From positions 1 to 32,988 of the forward strand of contig JAYFQU010000003.1 in NCBI GenBank assembly GCA_034926785.1: a stretch of 32,988 nucleotides of DNA. Direction: 5' to 3'. The DNA is from UBA7703 sp034926785 (lineage in GTDB: Bacteria > Bacillota > Clostridia > Christensenellales > CAG-138). The stretch's first letter is position 1. The number at the start of each line of letters is the position of its first letter. The notes below the pieces were generated by a model. It was given only the letters and a program-made list of their open reading frames with translations, ran no database searches and was not told the DNA's origin. The translations under genes and the position numbers were made by a program. Of the stretch, positions 1 through 6,264 are shown piece after piece.

Positions 1-36
1 ACCAAGTAATTCTGCGATAAGATGTGTTTGAAGCAT
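1..36 (-). CDS. Transposase N-terminus (partial, runs off the window)
   Basis: An ATG at 36-34 is preceded by a purine-rich stretch (GAAAGGACGAAGG on the minus strand) and opens a frame reading MLQTHLIAELLG to the window edge. Only twelve residues are visible. The call rests on the adjacent IS-like terminus and on the resemblance of these residues to the start of ISL3-type transposases, recalled rather than searched. It could instead be an unrelated gene start. Confidence 0.4.
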   Translation of the reverse strand, partial: MLQTHLIAELLG

Positions 37-141
37 AACCTTCGTCCTTTCTCGTAGTGGCTTGAACAACCTTAATCTACAAGATTTGAAGCGGTTATGC
101 TTCTTCTTTTTTTTACTTACCCCAATCTATAGTGTAGAACC
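1..141 (-). mobile_element. Terminal end of an insertion sequence, possibly ISL3 family (partial)
   Basis: Read on the minus strand, a sharp candidate terminus begins at 141 with GGTTCTACACTATAG, followed by ATTGGGGTAAG, and an apparent transposase start codon lies about 100 bases inside at 36. This layout (terminal repeat, A-rich leader, ribosome-binding site, transposase) is typical of the left end of an insertion sequence. The terminus and the first residues of the encoded protein remind me of ISL3-family elements. The other end is outside the window, so neither the matching inverted repeat nor a target duplication can be tested here. Confidence 0.45.
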
Positions 142-308
142 GTAATGATTCTCCTGAATCACGGCGCGGCTGCCTCTTTTCGTGGTTTTCCTCCGGCCAT
201 TCCATTGCCGGGCATCCTATCAGCTGCCATCCCGTCAAACGAACGAGCCCTTGAACGAACAGGCGATTTCATGTGAGTAAGTCATAATCATGATGGATGC
301 TTTTAAGG

Positions 309-314
309 TATAAT
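309..314 (+). promoter_or_regulatory. Probable -10 element for ohr
   Basis: A perfect TATAAT sits 28 bases before the ohr start codon. No convincing -35 hexamer lies 16-19 bases upstream, so activity may depend on an activator or be weak. I saw no clear OhrR-type palindrome. Confidence 0.4.
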
Positions 315-341
315 CGAATTATAAAATGATGGAGGTGCCTT

Positions 342-764
342 ATGAACATCGATTACAAAGCCACTGCCTACGCTACCGGCGGACGAGACGGACATGTTCG
401 TGTAGAAGATAGCCCTCTCGATTTTGAAATGGCCCTGCCCGCCGGTCTTGGCGGAAGAAAGCAGGAGGGCGCCAATCCCGAACAGCTTTTCGCAGCAGGT
501 TATGCCGCCTGTTTTGGCAGCGCGCTGCAGCACGTAATTCGCGTGCGCAGGCTGCGACTGCCCCCGCCGGATGTGCAAACCACCGTTGGCATCGGCCGCA
601 ATGATGCCGGAAACTTCCAGCTTGAGGTCGCTATTGTCGCCATCGTCGACACAGACGATGCCGCCCTGGCCGAAAGTCTCACCCAGGAAGCGCATCAGGT
701 TTGTCCGTATTCCCATGCGACACGGGGCAACATTACGGTTACTCTTTCCAGCCGCACCCGATAG
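342..764 (+). CDS. ohr: Organic hydroperoxide resistance protein (Ohr/OsmC family)
   Basis: This is a 140-residue thiol peroxidase of the Ohr branch of the OsmC family, which reduces organic (fatty-acid) hydroperoxides in the cytoplasm. Both reactive cysteines are present in their family contexts: Cys57 in GYAACFGSAL and Cys121 in CPYSHATRGNI. The conserved arginine near residue 18 and the glutamate at residue 47 (NPEQLF) are also there. Length is normal for Ohr. The ATG at 342 is preceded by GGAGG at 331-335. It is a single-gene unit with its own promoter and a strong terminator immediately downstream. No OhrR-type repressor gene is adjacent in the window. The family call is firm; choosing Ohr over OsmC rests on the CPYSHATRGN motif. 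Confidence 0.93.
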   Translation: MNIDYKATAYATGGRDGHVRVEDSPLDFEMALPAGLGGRKQEGANPEQLFAAGYAACFGSALQHVIRVRRLRLPPPDVQTTVGIGRNDAGNFQLEVAIVAIVDTDDAALAESLTQEAHQVCPYSHATRGNITVTLSSRTR

Positions 765-788
765 GAGATAACATCCAGATACCGGACG

Positions 789-850
789 GCGGCTGTCCGT
801 TTCACGATTCGCAAGAATCGTCTCCGGGCAGCCGCATTTTCCTTTTTTTT
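789..850 (+). terminator. Rho-independent terminator of ohr
   Basis: GCGGCTGTCC (789-798) pairs with GGGCAGCCGC (826-835), with one G-T wobble. The loop itself contains a small hairpin, CGATTC GCAA GAATCG. A T-rich tract follows at 837-850. Confidence 0.85.
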
Positions 851-916
851 CTTTCGCGCCGTTTTTTACATTCGCATCCGCGTTTGTGAATTTACTGTTG
901 CTTTTCGCGTGATTTC

Positions 917-945
917 TTGCTTTTCTTCGCCTGCAATACTATCAT
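917..945 (+). promoter_or_regulatory. Promoter for the NAGPA-domain gene at 1006
   Basis: TTGCTT (917-922), a 17-base spacer, then TATCAT (940-945). The -10 is a five-of-six match and the -35 keeps TTG. It lies about 60 bases upstream of the start codon. Confidence 0.5.
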
Positions 946-1005
946 CTAAACGCGTTCTGTTAGCCTTCGGGATTTGATCCCGTGATTCACTGGAAAGGAT
1001 ATCCT

Positions 1006-2019
1006 ATGTCCCGCAAAAAACCTCTGCCCGCCCTTTTGGTCCTCTTTCTGGACCTTTTGGGCATCGGCGTTATGTTAGGCGTTTTCGCTCTGTTTCAGTT
1101 TGGCATGCAGCGCAGCGGCAACGCGCCGATGCAGCAAATCGTCTCCAGCGGAACACCAACGCCCGTCGACGCCGCACAAGCGGCTGAAACTCCCGCACCA
1201 GCCGGCGCCTCCCCCGCGTTTTCCGCAACACCGGAACCAACGGCGCCGCCGGCGCCGGGCGATTTCTCCGCCATTTTTCCGCAGGGCGAGCCGGATGAGG
1301 AAGGCACCCTCGGCAACTATGCGGATGATAACCTGCGCGTTGTGGTCACCGAGCAGCACACGACGGACGCGGTCTATTATGTTGCAGACATTTATATTCG
1401 CAATATTGAGGGCTATAAAACCGCTTTTTCCGGCGGAAAGTATGGCGGCGGCTACTCCCTGCCGAGCGATATGGCAAGCGAAAACCACGCGGTCATCGCC
1501 CTCTCCGGGGACTGTTATAAGGCACGTCCGGAAGGCATCGTGATCCGAAACGGGAACCTCTATCGCGACACCGTTTCCGGCGACGTCTGCATTCTCTATG
1601 CCGACGGCGTGATGGAGAGCTATTACGAGGCGGACTTTGATCTCAACGCGGCAGTTGCGCGCGGCGCTTATCAGGGTTGGTCCTTCGGGCCGAAGCTGAT
1701 TGACAACGGGCAGGTTCCCGCCTCCTATAACACCACGGATAAGATCATCAGCCATAATCCGCGCGCGGCGATCGGCTATTTTGAACCGGGGCACTATTGC
1801 CTTGTCTATGTAGACGGACGGCAGGGCGAGCATTCCAGGGGAATGACGCTGGATGAACTATCCCAGACCATGATCGATCTTGGATGCGTGGACGCCTATA
1901 ATCTCGACGGAGGGCAGTCCTCCATGCTGGTGTTTCAGGGTCAGGTGCTGGGTCAGCCGTATAAGGGTGGACGCGATATCAGCGACATCATCTACTTTGG
2001 CGGCGACGATCCAAAGTAA
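1006..2019 (+). CDS. Membrane-anchored phosphodiester glycosidase (NAGPA-domain) protein
   Basis: This 337-residue protein has one N-terminal membrane segment (residues about 8-30), a low-complexity linker rich in Thr, Pro, Ala and Glu (about 40-85) and a C-terminal NAGPA domain (about 105-337). NAGPA is named after the enzyme that removes GlcNAc from GlcNAc-1-phosphodiesters; bacterial members are thought to act on surface or phage-type sugar phosphodiesters. Family hallmarks visible in order are SGD, GIVIRNG, SFGPKLI, NPRAAIG, YVDGR, GMTLDEL and DAYNLDGGQSS. The ATG at 1006 follows GGAAAGGA at 992-999; a GTG at 982 is in frame but has no ribosome-binding site. The same domain forms the C-terminus of two larger proteins later in the window, and this is the only stand-alone copy. 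The substrate is unknown. Confidence 0.85.
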   Translation: MSRKKPLPALLVLFLDLLGIGVMLGVFALFQFGMQRSGNAPMQQIVSSGTPTPVDAAQAAETPAPAGASPAFSATPEPTAPPAPGDFSAIFPQGEPDEEGTLGNYADDNLRVVVTEQHTTDAVYYVADIYIRNIEGYKTAFSGGKYGGGYSLPSDMASENHAVIALSGDCYKARPEGIVIRNGNLYRDTVSGDVCILYADGVMESYYEADFDLNAAVARGAYQGWSFGPKLIDNGQVPASYNTTDKIISHNPRAAIGYFEPGHYCLVYVDGRQGEHSRGMTLDELSQTMIDLGCVDAYNLDGGQSSMLVFQGQVLGQPYKGGRDISDIIYFGGDDPK

Positions 2020-2109
2020 CAACCCGGTTTCGATGCGCGTCGGCACGCCTTGACTGCGCGGCGTCGCGCGGCAACCCCAATGTACAAACCTTGGAGGGTA
2101 TCACAAACC

Positions 2110-2388
2110 ATGAGAAAGCTCAGAAGCATCCTTTCCCATATTTCCATCATTTTTTCCGGCGTATTCATCACGCTCGCGATCTTAAATCAATACAACCCCG
2201 GCATGAGATTCCTCTCCAGCGCGACAAGCATGGTGTTCGTCATCGTGTTCTGCCTGTCTGTCGTGGCGCTTGCGGTTGCAACCATTGCGGATAACCGCCG
2301 CTATGCCAAGCACATGCACGAACGCGCCGAAGAGGCCGCCCGTTGGAAAAAGTATGGCTCCAGCCTCCAGCGCCCGCCGCAGAAATAG
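2110..2388 (+). CDS. Small two-helix membrane protein, function unknown
   Basis: A 92-residue protein with a basic N-terminus, hydrophobic segments at about residues 9-23 and 34-58, and a charged, partly helical tail (RYAKHMHERAEEAARWKK). The ATG at 2110 has a good ribosome-binding site, GGAGG at 2092-2096; an upstream in-frame start does not. The gene lies 90 bases after the NAGPA protein on the same strand with no obvious terminator between, so the two are probably co-transcribed. I do not recognise the family. Confidence 0.65.
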   Translation: MRKLRSILSHISIIFSGVFITLAILNQYNPGMRFLSSATSMVFVIVFCLSVVALAVATIADNRRYAKHMHERAEEAARWKKYGSSLQRPPQK

Positions 2389-2445
2389 AATCACTCTCAA
2401 TCTTGGGGAGAAATGGTTTCCCCAACATATGAAACAAAACGCAAA

Positions 2446-2469
2446 ATGCCCCGCCACATGGCGGGGCAT
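2446..2469 (+). repeat. Upstream copy of duplicated terminator hairpin (family-1 element, copy 1)
   Basis: A palindromic stem-loop, ATGCCCCGCC - ACAT - GGCGGGGCAT, identical to 2664-2687. It has an A-tract before it but runs directly into the element at 2470 instead of a T-tract. It looks like one half of a 24-bp target duplication. Confidence 0.8.
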
Positions 2470-2663
2470 CAGCCTATCAAAAAAGCCCTGGGATTGTTAA
2501 GGGCCGCGCCCTTAACCCGTCGGTTCCGGCCACGGCGGCTTTGCCGCCGCGACGGATCGCCCGGGAGCGGGCGGTTTCTTCGCAGCTCTTTGCCGTTCGG
2601 AGTCCGGAGGACGAGAGGCAAAGAGCGGTTGTCCCGTCAAAAAACTCGTTTTTTGACGGCCTC
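2470..2663 (+). repeat. 194-bp structured repeat element, family 1, copy 1
   Basis: It is nearly identical (three substitutions in 194 bases) to 14499-14692. The ends form an imperfect inverted repeat: CAGCCTATCAAAAAA at the left, and the right end read backwards is GAGGCCGTCAAAAAA. Internal perfect stems in order: GTTAAGGGC/GCCCTTAAC; CGGCGGC/GCCGCCG inside an outer CCGTCG/CGACGG; CGCCCG/CGGGCG; GCTCTTTGCC/GGCAAAGAGC; CCGTCAAAAAA/TTTTTTGACGG. Open frames cross it but none continues as a plausible gene. It lies in the convergent gap between the membrane-protein gene (plus) and asnS (minus), between two copies of the terminator hairpin. Confidence 0.9.
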
Positions 2664-2690
2664 ATGCCCCGCCACATGGCGGGGCATTTT
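2664..2690. terminator. Bidirectional terminator between 2110-2388 and asnS (downstream hairpin copy)
   Basis: The stem ATGCCCCGCC/GGCGGGGCAT with loop ACAT is followed by TTTT on the plus strand. The sister hairpin at 2446-2469 has AAAA before it, which gives a T-tract to asnS transcripts after they cross the inserted element. Confidence 0.75.
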
Positions 2691-2702
2691 GCCGTCGAAC
2701 GA

Positions 2703-4082
2703 TTACATCTCCATATTGCTCGTGGTGCGGGGGAATGGCAGCACGTCGCGGATGTTCTGCATACCGGTGACATACATGATGATGCGCTCGAAGCCGAGGC
2801 CAAATCCCGCGTGCTTGACGCCGCCAAATTTCCGCAGTTCGAGATACCAGTCATACTGGCCCAGATCCATGCCCAATTCCGCGATGCGCTTTTCGAGCAT
2901 ATCCAGCCGTTCCTCACGCTGGCTGCCGCCGATGATCTCGCCCACGCCGGGCACGAGCAGATCCGCTGCGGCGACGGTCTTGTTATCGTCGTTCATGCGC
3001 ATATAGAAGGCCTTGAAATCCTTGGGATAATCCGTCACGAACACCGGGCACTTATAGATCTGCTCGGTGAGATAACGCTCATGCTCGGTCTGGAGCTCCT
3101 GCCCCCAGCCGACGGGATATTTAAACTCCGCGCCGCTCTCCAGCAGTTGCTCGACCGCCTTGGTATAGCTCAGGCGTATAAAGTCGTTCTTGAGCACGAC
3201 ATCCAGCCGCTCCAGCAAGCCGGGATCGACAAACTTGTTGAAAAACTCCATCTCGGCGGGGCAGCGATCCAGCACCGTCTTGATGATGTACTTGATCATC
3301 GCCTCGGCGACGTCCATATCCCCCGCGAGATCGCAAAACGCCATCTCCGGCTCGATCATCCAGAATTCGGCCGCGTGGCGCGCGGTAAAGCTATATTCCG
3401 CGCGGAAGGTCGGGCCAAAGGTATAGATATCCCGAAACGCAAGCGCGAACGCCTCGCCATAGAGCTGGCCGGATACGGTCAGGTTCGCAGGCTTGCCGAA
3501 GAAATCACCCGAAAAGTCAACGTTACCGTCCTTGTCCTTGGGCATATCCTTGAGCGGCAGTGTGGTCACCTGAAACATCTCACCCGCACCTTCGCAGTCC
3601 GATCCTGTGATCAGCGGGGTATGCACATAGACAAAGCCGTTCTGCTGAAAGAACTCGTGGATCGCCGCGGCGACCACGGAGCGCACGCGAAACGTAGCCT
3701 GAAAGGTATTGGTCCGCGGGCGCAGATGCTGAATCGTGCGCAGATATTCCAGCGTGTGCCGCTTTTTCTGCAGCGGATAGTCCGCGGGGCACGCGCCCTC
3801 CAGCGCGATTTCGTTCGCGCGGATTTCAAACGGCTGCGGCGCGTCCGGCGTGATCACCAGCTCGCCGGAAACGGCGATTGCGCAGCCCGTGGAGAGTCCA
3901 TTACCCAAATTTCGATCGTCGCGCTCATAAACGATCTGAACGGGGGTAAAGCAGGTGCCATCGGTCAGCTCGACGAAGCCGAGCGTCTTGCCTTCGCGAA
4001 CCGTGCGAACCCAGCCGCAGACCGCAATTGGGCCGACATACGATTCCGGCGATTTTTGAATTTGGGATAGTTTGAGCGCCAT
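2703..4082 (-). CDS. asnS: Asparagine--tRNA ligase
   Basis: A 459-residue class IIb aminoacyl-tRNA synthetase that charges tRNA-Asn with asparagine in the cytoplasm. An OB-fold anticodon-binding domain occupies about residues 10-115 (VCGWVRTVREGKTLGFVELTDGT). The catalytic core follows, with motif 2 around TFRAEYSFTARHAAEFWMIE and motif 3 at GLGFERIIMYVTG. Length is standard, and the PEMAF stretch after motif 2 fits AsnS better than AspRS. The ATG at 4082 lies nine bases after AGGAAAGG; a TTG three codons upstream has no spacing for that site. It is monocistronic, with an extended -10 promoter and a shared terminator interrupted by the 194-bp element. No T-box leader is visible. Confidence 0.96.
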   Translation of the reverse strand: MALKLSQIQKSPESYVGPIAVCGWVRTVREGKTLGFVELTDGTCFTPVQIVYERDDRNLGNGLSTGCAIAVSGELVITPDAPQPFEIRANEIALEGACPADYPLQKKRHTLEYLRTIQHLRPRTNTFQATFRVRSVVAAAIHEFFQQNGFVYVHTPLITGSDCEGAGEMFQVTTLPLKDMPKDKDGNVDFSGDFFGKPANLTVSGQLYGEAFALAFRDIYTFGPTFRAEYSFTARHAAEFWMIEPEMAFCDLAGDMDVAEAMIKYIIKTVLDRCPAEMEFFNKFVDPGLLERLDVVLKNDFIRLSYTKAVEQLLESGAEFKYPVGWGQELQTEHERYLTEQIYKCPVFVTDYPKDFKAFYMRMNDDNKTVAAADLLVPGVGEIIGGSQREERLDMLEKRIAELGMDLGQYDWYLELRKFGGVKHAGFGLGFERIIMYVTGMQNIRDVLPFPRTTSNMEM

Positions 4083-4124
4083 AAAAAACAACCTTTCCTA
4101 TTTTGAAATTCGGGGTTACCGGAT

Positions 4125-4133
4125 AGTATATCA
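4125..4133 (-). promoter_or_regulatory. Extended -10 promoter of asnS
   Basis: On the minus strand TGATATACT is an extended -10 (TGnTATACT), about 43 bases from the start codon. No good -35 is seen, which fits an extended -10 promoter. The leader is too short for a T-box. Confidence 0.5.
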
Positions 4134-4276
4134 CATTTTACCGTTGAAAAAAGCCCCTTTTCTTGCTTTCCGAGTTGGTTTTCGGATAAAATGCGGGCAA
4201 ATAAAACCGTCATTTTGATGTAATTTTGGTGGAATTGCAAACGATATGGAAAACCGCTGTACCGTCATAACGAATA

Positions 4277-4285
4277 TGCTATACT
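4277..4285 (+). promoter_or_regulatory. Extended -10 promoter of the yugP-like gene
   Basis: TGCTATACT matches an extended -10, about 30 bases before the start codon. The ribosome-binding site GGAGGGG follows at 4301-4307. Confidence 0.5.
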
Positions 4286-4314
4286 GAATATAGTCATTTT
4301 GGAGGGGAATTGTT

Positions 4315-5013
4315 ATGTATTTTGGCTATGGATCGGGCGACGGCGTCTATATCATCCTGCTGCTCGTCGTCATGGGCATCAGTTTTTATGCGCAGAGCAA
4401 GGTGCAAAAGACATTCAACCAATTTTCACAAACGCCGGTCTCCTCCGGCCTCCGCGCGGAGGAGATTGCCCAGCAGTTACTCAGCCGGGGCGGCAGCCCT
4501 GTCCAGATCACGCCCGTGCAGGGTTCCCTCACCGACCATTACGACCCGAAGAACGGTGTCGTAGGCCTTAGCACGCAGGTATACGGGCAGCGCAGTATCG
4601 CCGCAGTTGCGGTTGCCGCGCACGAAATCGGCCACGTGATGCAATATCAGGAAGGCTATGCGCCGATTCGCCTGCGCAACGCGGTTTTGCCCGTCGCATC
4701 CATCGGCTCCTATGCCGCGCCGTGGATCGTGATCCTCGGCCTCATGATGGGCAGTTTCAACCTGTCCATGATCGGCGTTGTGCTCTTTGGCGCGATGCTC
4801 GTGTTTCAGGTGGTTACCTTGCCGGTTGAGTTCAACGCCTCCGCCCGCGCGCTGCGGATGCTGGAGGAGGGCAACTACATCACCTATGAGGAGTCCGACA
4901 GCGCGAAAAAGGTTTTAAACGCCGCCGCGATGACCTATGTCTGGGCGGCGGTCGCCTCGCTGATCAGCTTCCTTCGCCTGCTTGCGATGGCAAATCGCTC
5001 CCGCAGAAATTAA
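4315..5013 (+). CDS. yugP: Membrane zinc metallopeptidase, YugP family
   Basis: A 232-residue integral membrane protease of the YugP/neutral zinc metallopeptidase family. A transmembrane segment lies at about residues 10-26, the zinc motif HEIGH at 103-107 (AAHEIGHVMQY), and two or three further helices at about 123-172. The conserved PVEFNAS downstream (around 171) supplies the likely third zinc ligand, a glutamate. A last helix spans about 208-225. Length is normal for the family. The start at 4315 follows GGAGGGG with good spacing. It is transcribed alone, divergent from asnS, and ends at a terminator that now carries a family-2 repeat element. Physiological substrates of YugP proteins are not established. 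Confidence 0.9.
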   Translation: MYFGYGSGDGVYIILLLVVMGISFYAQSKVQKTFNQFSQTPVSSGLRAEEIAQQLLSRGGSPVQITPVQGSLTDHYDPKNGVVGLSTQVYGQRSIAAVAVAAHEIGHVMQYQEGYAPIRLRNAVLPVASIGSYAAPWIVILGLMMGSFNLSMIGVVLFGAMLVFQVVTLPVEFNASARALRMLEEGNYITYEESDSAKKVLNAAAMTYVWAAVASLISFLRLLAMANRSRRN

Positions 5014-5046
5014 GCGGGGCGTACCCAATCTACATCCGTGTAAAAC

Positions 5047-5066
5047 GCGAGGGCTTCGGCCCTCGC
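5047..5066 (+). repeat. Upstream copy of duplicated terminator hairpin (family-2 element, copy A)
   Basis: The stem GCGAGGGC/GCCCTCGC around TTCG is repeated at 5237-5256 with one substitution. It has no T-tract of its own because the element starts at the next base. Confidence 0.8.
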
Positions 5067-5236
5067 CAGAGCATCAACAAACCCAGTAGGGGGGTTGGAG
5101 GATTTCGAAAATCCCCCATGTTCCTTCAGATTTGGCGATTCATTCGTCGAATTTGTGAAAAAATGGCGCGATTCGCGTCATTTTAACCCAAAGTAAAACC
5201 CATCGGCAGAGTCCGCAGGACTTTGTCGATGGGCTG
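5067..5236 (+). repeat. 170-bp structured repeat element, family 2, copy A
   Basis: The left end CAGAGCATCAACAAACCC and the right end read backwards, CAGCCCATCGACAAAGTCC, form an imperfect terminal inverted repeat. Interior stems recur in the other copies: a GGATTTT/AAAATCC-type hairpin, a TTGGCGATTC...TCGAATTT region, the near-palindrome around GGCGCGATTCGCGTC, and a long 3' stem CCCATCGGCAGAGTCC / GGACTTTGTCGATGGG that pairs completely if G-U wobbles are allowed. It has no coding potential and sits between two copies of the yugP terminator hairpin. Confidence 0.9.
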
Positions 5237-5263
5237 GCGAGGGCTTCGGCCTTCGCTTTTTTT
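5237..5263 (+). terminator. Terminator of yugP (downstream hairpin copy with T-tract)
   Basis: The stem GCGAGGGC/GCCTTCGC around TTCG is followed by seven Ts (5257-5263). This copy keeps the T-tract, so transcripts from yugP must cross the inserted element before terminating efficiently. Confidence 0.8.
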
Positions 5264-5282
5264 GAATAAATACGCCGCTTTC

Positions 5283-5312
5283 TTGCCAATCCTGCCCCTG
5301 GGGTGATACTAT
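5283..5312 (+). promoter_or_regulatory. Promoter for the membrane protein gene at 5343
   Basis: TTGCCA (5283-5288), an 18-base spacer, then TACTAT (5307-5312), about 30 bases before the start codon. Confidence 0.5.
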
Positions 5313-5342
5313 CTTTTTAGCATCGCAGGGAGGGTTTTCTGC

Positions 5343-6065
5343 ATGAAGATCTTATTCAAAAGCGCCGTCACACTATCCTTTATTGCGATCATCTGCATCG
5401 CGATAGCGCTACTGCTCAACGCTATGAAAGAACTATTCATCGAAAGCTGGTTTGTGTTTAATAAGTCCATCCTAGTCGGCGTGCTGTCGGGTCTGGTGCT
5501 GACCTGTATCATCGCCCTGATCCACTTCATGCAATATCAGCGGGAGAACGCTAAAGAGCGCGCGATCCAGCTATCCGAATTTCAAAAAGAGGCAGCCGCC
5601 TTCCAAACGATTGTTGCAGAGTGTTCCGCCCCGGACGGCTCCATCGCAATACCGAACCAACGCCAGCAGGAGATGGGCTCCGCTCTGTCCCGCCTGAATG
5701 AATTATCGATCAGAATCCTTCGCGGCGAGCAAATTTCCCCGCTGAAAAACGCCACGGTAAAAAGGCTGAAACGTCTTGTTTCCCCTATTTCAATGACGGA
5801 GGCCGCTTTCTATACGGCGCTCCTCCCGTTTGCGGAATGCTGCCACGCGGCAGAACAGGCACACCATATGTTACCGTATCTGACCGACAAAACGGAGACG
5901 GAGAAAAACCGCTCCGAACTTGTTCAAAACCTTCTTGAAATGCAACGGTCACTTGCGCCGGATGGGGCATTCGTTACGGCTCTTTTGCAGTATCAGCACG
6001 ACGTGCGCCGTTTCCTCGGCATCAAGGAACCAAGGATAATCGATACGGCGCCGCATGCTTCCTGA
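5343..6065 (+). CDS. Two-helix membrane protein with helical cytoplasmic domain, function unknown
   Basis: A 240-residue protein with two N-terminal transmembrane segments (about residues 7-27 and 40-62) joined by a short loop. A mostly alpha-helical soluble region of about 175 residues follows, beginning YQRENAKERAIQLSEFQKEA, which looks like a coiled coil. No catalytic motif is visible, and I do not recognise the family. The start at 5343 follows AGGGAGG. It has its own promoter and terminator and so appears monocistronic between yugP and the M29 peptidase. The two-helix plus helical-domain shape would suit a sensor or scaffold, but that is only a shape argument. Confidence 0.7.
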   Translation: MKILFKSAVTLSFIAIICIAIALLLNAMKELFIESWFVFNKSILVGVLSGLVLTCIIALIHFMQYQRENAKERAIQLSEFQKEAAAFQTIVAECSAPDGSIAIPNQRQQEMGSALSRLNELSIRILRGEQISPLKNATVKRLKRLVSPISMTEAAFYTALLPFAECCHAAEQAHHMLPYLTDKTETEKNRSELVQNLLEMQRSLAPDGAFVTALLQYQHDVRRFLGIKEPRIIDTAPHAS

Positions 6066-6073
6066 ATCACTGC

Positions 6074-6159
6074 AATCGGCGAAGGAATCGCCGGATTTGA
6101 TATAAAGCGGGAGATTTTGCGAATCCCCCATACCACCGAATGGATTTGTCTAGACTCTG
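6074..6159 (-). repeat. Truncated family-2 repeat element, copy E
   Basis: About 86 bases match the terminal half of the family: the AATCGGCGA...TCGCCGGATTTGAT hairpin region, the GGGAGATT...AATCCCCC hairpin, and the end GATTTGTCTAGACTCTG, which corresponds to the other copies' CAGAGnATCnACAAA terminus read backwards. The half with the long CCCATCGGC stem and the outer flanking hairpin are missing. The intact end abuts the terminator hairpin at 6161. Confidence 0.75.
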
Positions 6160-6160
6160 G

Positions 6161-6186
6161 GCGAAGGTTAACTCCTTCGCTTTTTT
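6161..6186 (+). terminator. Terminator of the gene at 5343-6065
   Basis: GCGAAGG/CCTTCGC with loop TTAACT, then six Ts at 6181-6186. It is separated from the stop codon by the truncated repeat element. Confidence 0.75.
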
Positions 6187-6205
6187 ATGCAGCCGATCCG
6201 GGGTG

Positions 6206-6234
6206 TTGAAGTGCGGCTTCGTTTGCTATAGAAT
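6206..6234 (+). promoter_or_regulatory. Promoter of the M29 aminopeptidase gene
   Basis: TTGAAG (6206-6211), a 17-base spacer, then TAGAAT (6229-6234). The start codon lies 30 bases downstream of the -10. Confidence 0.6.
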
Positions 6235-6264
6235 AGGATACAGAGTGCATAAGGAGGAATCAAT

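Noticed and set aside
2470..2663. A group IIC intron, which also prefers sites beside terminators
   Set aside because: The element is far too short, lacks domain V-like sequence and a reverse transcriptase, and group IIC introns do not duplicate the hairpin.
2541..4070. A 509-codon plus-strand frame opposite asnS
   Set aside because: asnS is unmistakable on the other strand; this is its shadow extended through the repeat element.
4083..4314. A T-box leader upstream of asnS
   Set aside because: The likely transcript leader is only about 40 bases and contains no T-box sequence or antiterminator.
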